From: Polaribacter sp. NJDZ03 | GTDB taxonomy: Bacteria; Bacteroidota; Bacteroidia; Flavobacteriales; Flavobacteriaceae | Direction of reading: 5' to 3' | Length of the DNA stretch: 64,000 nt | Assembly: GCF_019263805.1 (NCBI RefSeq) | Contig: NZ_CP079195.1 | Coordinates: forward strand, 933,501-997,500 | Shown here: positions 61,601 to 64,000 of the stretch, piece by piece | How the letters are laid out: each line of letters begins with the position of its first letter | Position numbering within the stretch: position 1 is the first letter of the stretch | Notes under the pieces: generated by a model | Databases searched by the model: none | Seen by the model: only the letters and a program-made list of their open reading frames with translations | What the model was told of the DNA's origin: nothing | Made by a program: the position numbers and the translations under genes

Positions 61601-63253
61601 TTATTTCTTTTCTAACAAAACAATATCAAATTCTGAATTTACAACAACTTTTCCTTCTTTAACTTCTACCAGCTGATTAGAGTAAAAATCATTCAATTTG
61701 TCTCCGTCTTTAAATATTGATGAAACATGTATTTCTTTATTTCCTTTCTGTAAATTGATACCTGCAATAATTTTATCCTCTTTTCTAACTCTAGAAAAAA
61801 CAATTCCATTTTCGGCAGAAATAAGAGTATGTTTCCCTGCTCCTACCGCAGGATGATTGGCTCTAAACTGACCTAATTTTTGCCAATGTTTTAAAACTCT
61901 CTGAGTTTCTTCTTTAGATTGAATGTCTTCCCAATTCATAAAAGAACGCAAAGTAGCATCGCCCACAGTGCCTTCTATGGTTAAATCTCTTGCAGATTCA
62001 TCTCCATAATATACTTGTGCTGTTCCGGGTGTTAATAGTAACATGGTGGCCGTTTTATATGGCTGCTCTCTTTCTTTATCAAAAGGCTGACCATCATCAT
62101 GCGACGTTAAATAGTTTAAAATTCCGTATCCTTTAAGATCTGTATGTAAAAGTGAATCGTATTTTTGAAAAACAGCTGTTTCTGCCATTTGTTTTACATT
62201 CCATTTTAACTCAAAATTGATTAAACTATTAAAAGCATTGTCATAATAATTAATTTTTTCTCCACCTAAATCAAATGCTTTTCCATCTGAAATAGTGTAA
62301 TTATACACCTCGCCTACTAAATAAAAATTGTTTTCATCTAAAACTTTCTCAGGATTATTTTTTTTATAAATAGCAAAAGCGGCATCACATTCCTGCTTAA
62401 ATTCTTGCCATACAAATTCTTCTGTATGTTTTACGGTGTCTACTCTGTAGCCATCAATTCCGAATTCTGTAATATAATCTGTTAGCCATTTCATAATGTA
62501 AAAACGTGGTGCTCTTGGGTGACCTGTTCTTGCAAAAAAAGCATCTAATTCTTTTACTTCTTGCTCATAACGTCCTTCTGCTTTCCATTTTTCTATCAAC
62601 TGAATTGGCAATTCTACGGCCTCATTACTTTCTGTTTTAATGTCTGGTAAATTTTCTACCAAGGTACAAGAAACCGTATGTTCATAAGAATCATACGTAC
62701 ATGCAGGCCCCGTTCTTACCCAATCTGATGGCCATACAGGATCTTTATCTGTAACAGGCCCTGTGTGATTAATAACGGCATCTAATAAAATACGAATTCC
62801 GTTTTTATGAGCAATAGCCACCAATTCTTTTAAATCTTCTTTGGTTCCAAAATTCGGGTCAATCTTAGTCCAATCTTTTGTCCAATAGCCATGAAAACCA
62901 TAAGACAAACCAGTTCCTTCATCGGTACCACCATGAATTTGTTCTACAATTGGCGTCATCCAAATGGCATTGATTCCTAATTTAGTAAAATATCCTTCTT
63001 TTATTTTTTGAGTGATTCCTTTGATATCTCCACCTTTAAAACCACGTAACTTTCCTGTTTCTTTAGTTCTTTCAAAATTGATATCATTGGTGGTATCTCC
63101 GTTATTGAAACGGTCTGTCAATAAAAAATAAATATTGGCGCCTTCCCAAACAAACTCCTTTTGTTTAGTTTGTGCTGTTACTTTCTGTGTTGATGAGTTT
63201 TCTTTACAACTAAAAATAGTTGCTAATATGAAAAGGAAGAGTATTTTTTTCAT
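61601..63253 (-). CDS. GH13 alpha-amylase-type lipoprotein
   Basis: Starch-active lipoprotein of 550 residues: signal MKKILFLFILATIFSC with lipobox Cys16. GH13 conserved regions are all present: region I DAVINHTG, region II GYRVDTVKHT (nucleophile Asp), region III FYLVGEVYNY (acid/base Glu) and region IV LTSHDDGQPF. YFLLTDRFNNGD opens the barrel and a C-terminal beta domain closes it. It is probably surface-exposed, cutting alpha-1,4-glucans. It lies 77 bp after another GH13 gene, with a palindrome between; the starch locus continues beyond the window. Confidence 0.94.
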   Translation of the reverse strand: MKKILFLFILATIFSCKENSSTQKVTAQTKQKEFVWEGANIYFLLTDRFNNGDTTNDINFERTKETGKLRGFKGGDIKGITQKIKEGYFTKLGINAIWMTPIVEQIHGGTDEGTGLSYGFHGYWTKDWTKIDPNFGTKEDLKELVAIAHKNGIRILLDAVINHTGPVTDKDPVWPSDWVRTGPACTYDSYEHTVSCTLVENLPDIKTESNEAVELPIQLIEKWKAEGRYEQEVKELDAFFARTGHPRAPRFYIMKWLTDYITEFGIDGYRVDTVKHTEEFVWQEFKQECDAAFAIYKKNNPEKVLDENNFYLVGEVYNYTISDGKAFDLGGEKINYYDNAFNSLINFELKWNVKQMAETAVFQKYDSLLHTDLKGYGILNYLTSHDDGQPFDKEREQPYKTATMLLLTPGTAQVYYGDESARDLTIEGTVGDATLRSFMNWEDIQSKEETQRVLKHWQKLGQFRANHPAVGAGKHTLISAENGIVFSRVRKEDKIIAGINLQKGNKEIHVSSIFKDGDKLNDFYSNQLVEVKEGKVVVNSEFDIVLLEKK

Positions 63254-63273
63254 GAGTATTTTATGTATTTAGA

Positions 63274-63300
63274 CCTACAAGGTTTTTAAAACCTTGTAGG
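63274..63300. repeat. Perfect 13 bp-arm palindrome between the amylase genes
   Basis: CCTACAAGGTTTT, one T, then AAAACCTTGTAGG. It lies 31 bp after the stop of the upstream amylase gene (minus strand). With a 1-nt loop and no T-tract after it, it looks more like a REP-type palindrome than a terminator; its core matches the repeat at 20280-20301. Confidence 0.6.
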
Positions 63301-63330
63301 AAATTAGATAGGTATGGTAATCTTTTATAA

Positions 63331-64000
63331 TTATTCTTTCACATTTAAGATAAATGATTCTAATGGTTTTAGATCTATTCTAACCCTAGCTTCACCATTT
63401 TCTACTTTTAAAATCGATGAATATTCTTTATACAATTGATCTTCTACTTGATATTCGCCGTCTTTTAAGTTCCATTTTTCAATAATATCTTGAGGTAAAC
63501 CTAACTCAAATCCATAGGTGTCATTTGCATTAAAGTTAGAAACAACAATTAATTTTTCATGATCGCTCCAACGTACAAAAGACAAAACTCTTTCATTATA
63601 CCATTCTGTATGCTGACGGTTAAAATGATGAATATCTTGGTACTCCCCCATTAAGGCATCACTTTTAATAGTAAAGTTTAATAAACGTTTGTAAAAATCT
63701 CTTAATGCTTTTTCTTTATCCGTAGATTGGCCGCCATCATACTCTTTATCGTTTACCCAACGTTGTAAAGTTGGCACACCAATATAATCGAAAATTGAAG
63801 TTCTAGACTCTGTTCCAAAACCTGCATTTTCTGCTCCTGATTCTCCAAATTCTTGTCCGAAATACACCATTGTTGGTGCCGTAGAAATTGTTGTAGAAAC
63901 CACCATTGCTGGTTTTCCTTTTAAAGCATCTCCCGCAAACTCCGGACTTGCAATTCTTTGCTCATCATGGTTTTCTAAAAAGTGCAACATATTGTGCTCT
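63331..64000 (-). CDS. GH13 alpha-amylase-family protein, 5' end outside window
   Basis: C-terminal 222 codons of a larger enzyme; the frame is open to position 64000 (EHN precedes the first visible Met), so the true start is outside. GH13 region IV is present as FLENHDEQRIA, followed by MVYFGQEFGESG and the closing helices (FYKRLLNFTIKSDALMGEYQ), then a beta domain (RVLSFVRWSDHEKLIVVSNF, ESFILNVKE). Regions I-III lie upstream of the window. It is in the same direction as the next amylase gene and likely part of one starch-utilisation operon. Confidence 0.9.
   Translation of the reverse strand, partial: EHNMLHFLENHDEQRIASPEFAGDALKGKPAMVVSTTISTAPTMVYFGQEFGESGAENAGFGTESRTSIFDYIGVPTLQRWVNDKEYDGGQSTDKEKALRDFYKRLLNFTIKSDALMGEYQDIHHFNRQHTEWYNERVLSFVRWSDHEKLIVVSNFNANDTYGFELGLPQDIIEKWNLKDGEYQVEDQLYKEYSSILKVENGEARVRIDLKPLESFILNVKE

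Overview
The window is AT-rich and reads as chromosome of a marine member of the Bacteroidetes, most likely family Flavobacteriaceae (Polaribacter-like; genus not provable from this alone). Evidence: two SusC-type receptors and one SusD, type IX secretion C-terminal tails, Y_Y_Y/HTH and LytTR regulators, lipoproteins with a Cys near residue 20, and promoters fitting the Bacteroidetes pattern TTTG-N19-TAnnTTTG. No rRNA, tRNA, CRISPR array, transposase or phage gene was found.

Layout. (1) 1-7964, minus strand: a LytTR response regulator and dCache LytS-type kinase, then a secreted metzincin-like protease and a SusC receptor cut by the window edge. Direct repeats with a 21 bp period sit just upstream of a near-consensus promoter for the protease. 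(2) 8226-32945, minus strand: a laminarin (beta-1,3/1,6-glucan) utilisation locus with a Y_Y_Y-HTH sensor-regulator, SusC, SusD, a surface glycan-binding protein, GH16, a clan GH-A hydrolase, a GH149-like beta-1,3-glucan phosphorylase, GH30, GH17, GH30 and a GPH sugar symporter. After a terminator comes a separate secreted protein built from the same binding modules; its upstream region shares an exact 17-mer, at the same distance, with susC. (3) 33164-34894: a short-chain dehydrogenase remnant, a small hypothetical gene and mannose-6-phosphate isomerase. (4) 35129-48828: a candidate exopolysaccharide module with a response-regulator/GT2 fusion, a GT-C-like membrane protein, an Ig-like secreted protein, a membrane-anchored GH5, GT4, a Wzx-like flippase, a TPR plus beta-barrel outer-membrane protein and a T9SS cargo protein. 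(5) 48927-55089: seven overlapping or near-touching genes forming a phosphorelay around two putative nitric oxide sensors: REC, H-NOX, PAS kinase, FIST (NosP-like), kinase, Hpt, LytTR regulator. (6) 55271-59609: KDPG aldolase, PPi-type phosphofructokinase and KDG kinase, divergent from a LacI repressor whose promoter overlaps a perfect 30 bp palindrome. (7) 59662-64000: a peptidoglycan-binding-domain protein, a TPR protein, a structured RNA candidate and two alpha-amylase genes, the last cut by the window end.

How it works together (inference). Laminarin is cut at the surface by GH16/GH17 and debranched by GH30, imported through SusCD, carried over the inner membrane by the GPH symporter and phosphorolysed to glucose-1-phosphate. 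Uronate-derived KDG is handled by the Entner-Doudoroff operon and starch by the amylases. The most novel-looking part is 35-55 kb, where a dual NO-sensor phosphorelay lies beside an exopolysaccharide module whose polyprenyl-phosphate glycosyltransferase carries its own phosphoacceptor domain. This suggests direct phosphorelay control of polysaccharide synthesis.
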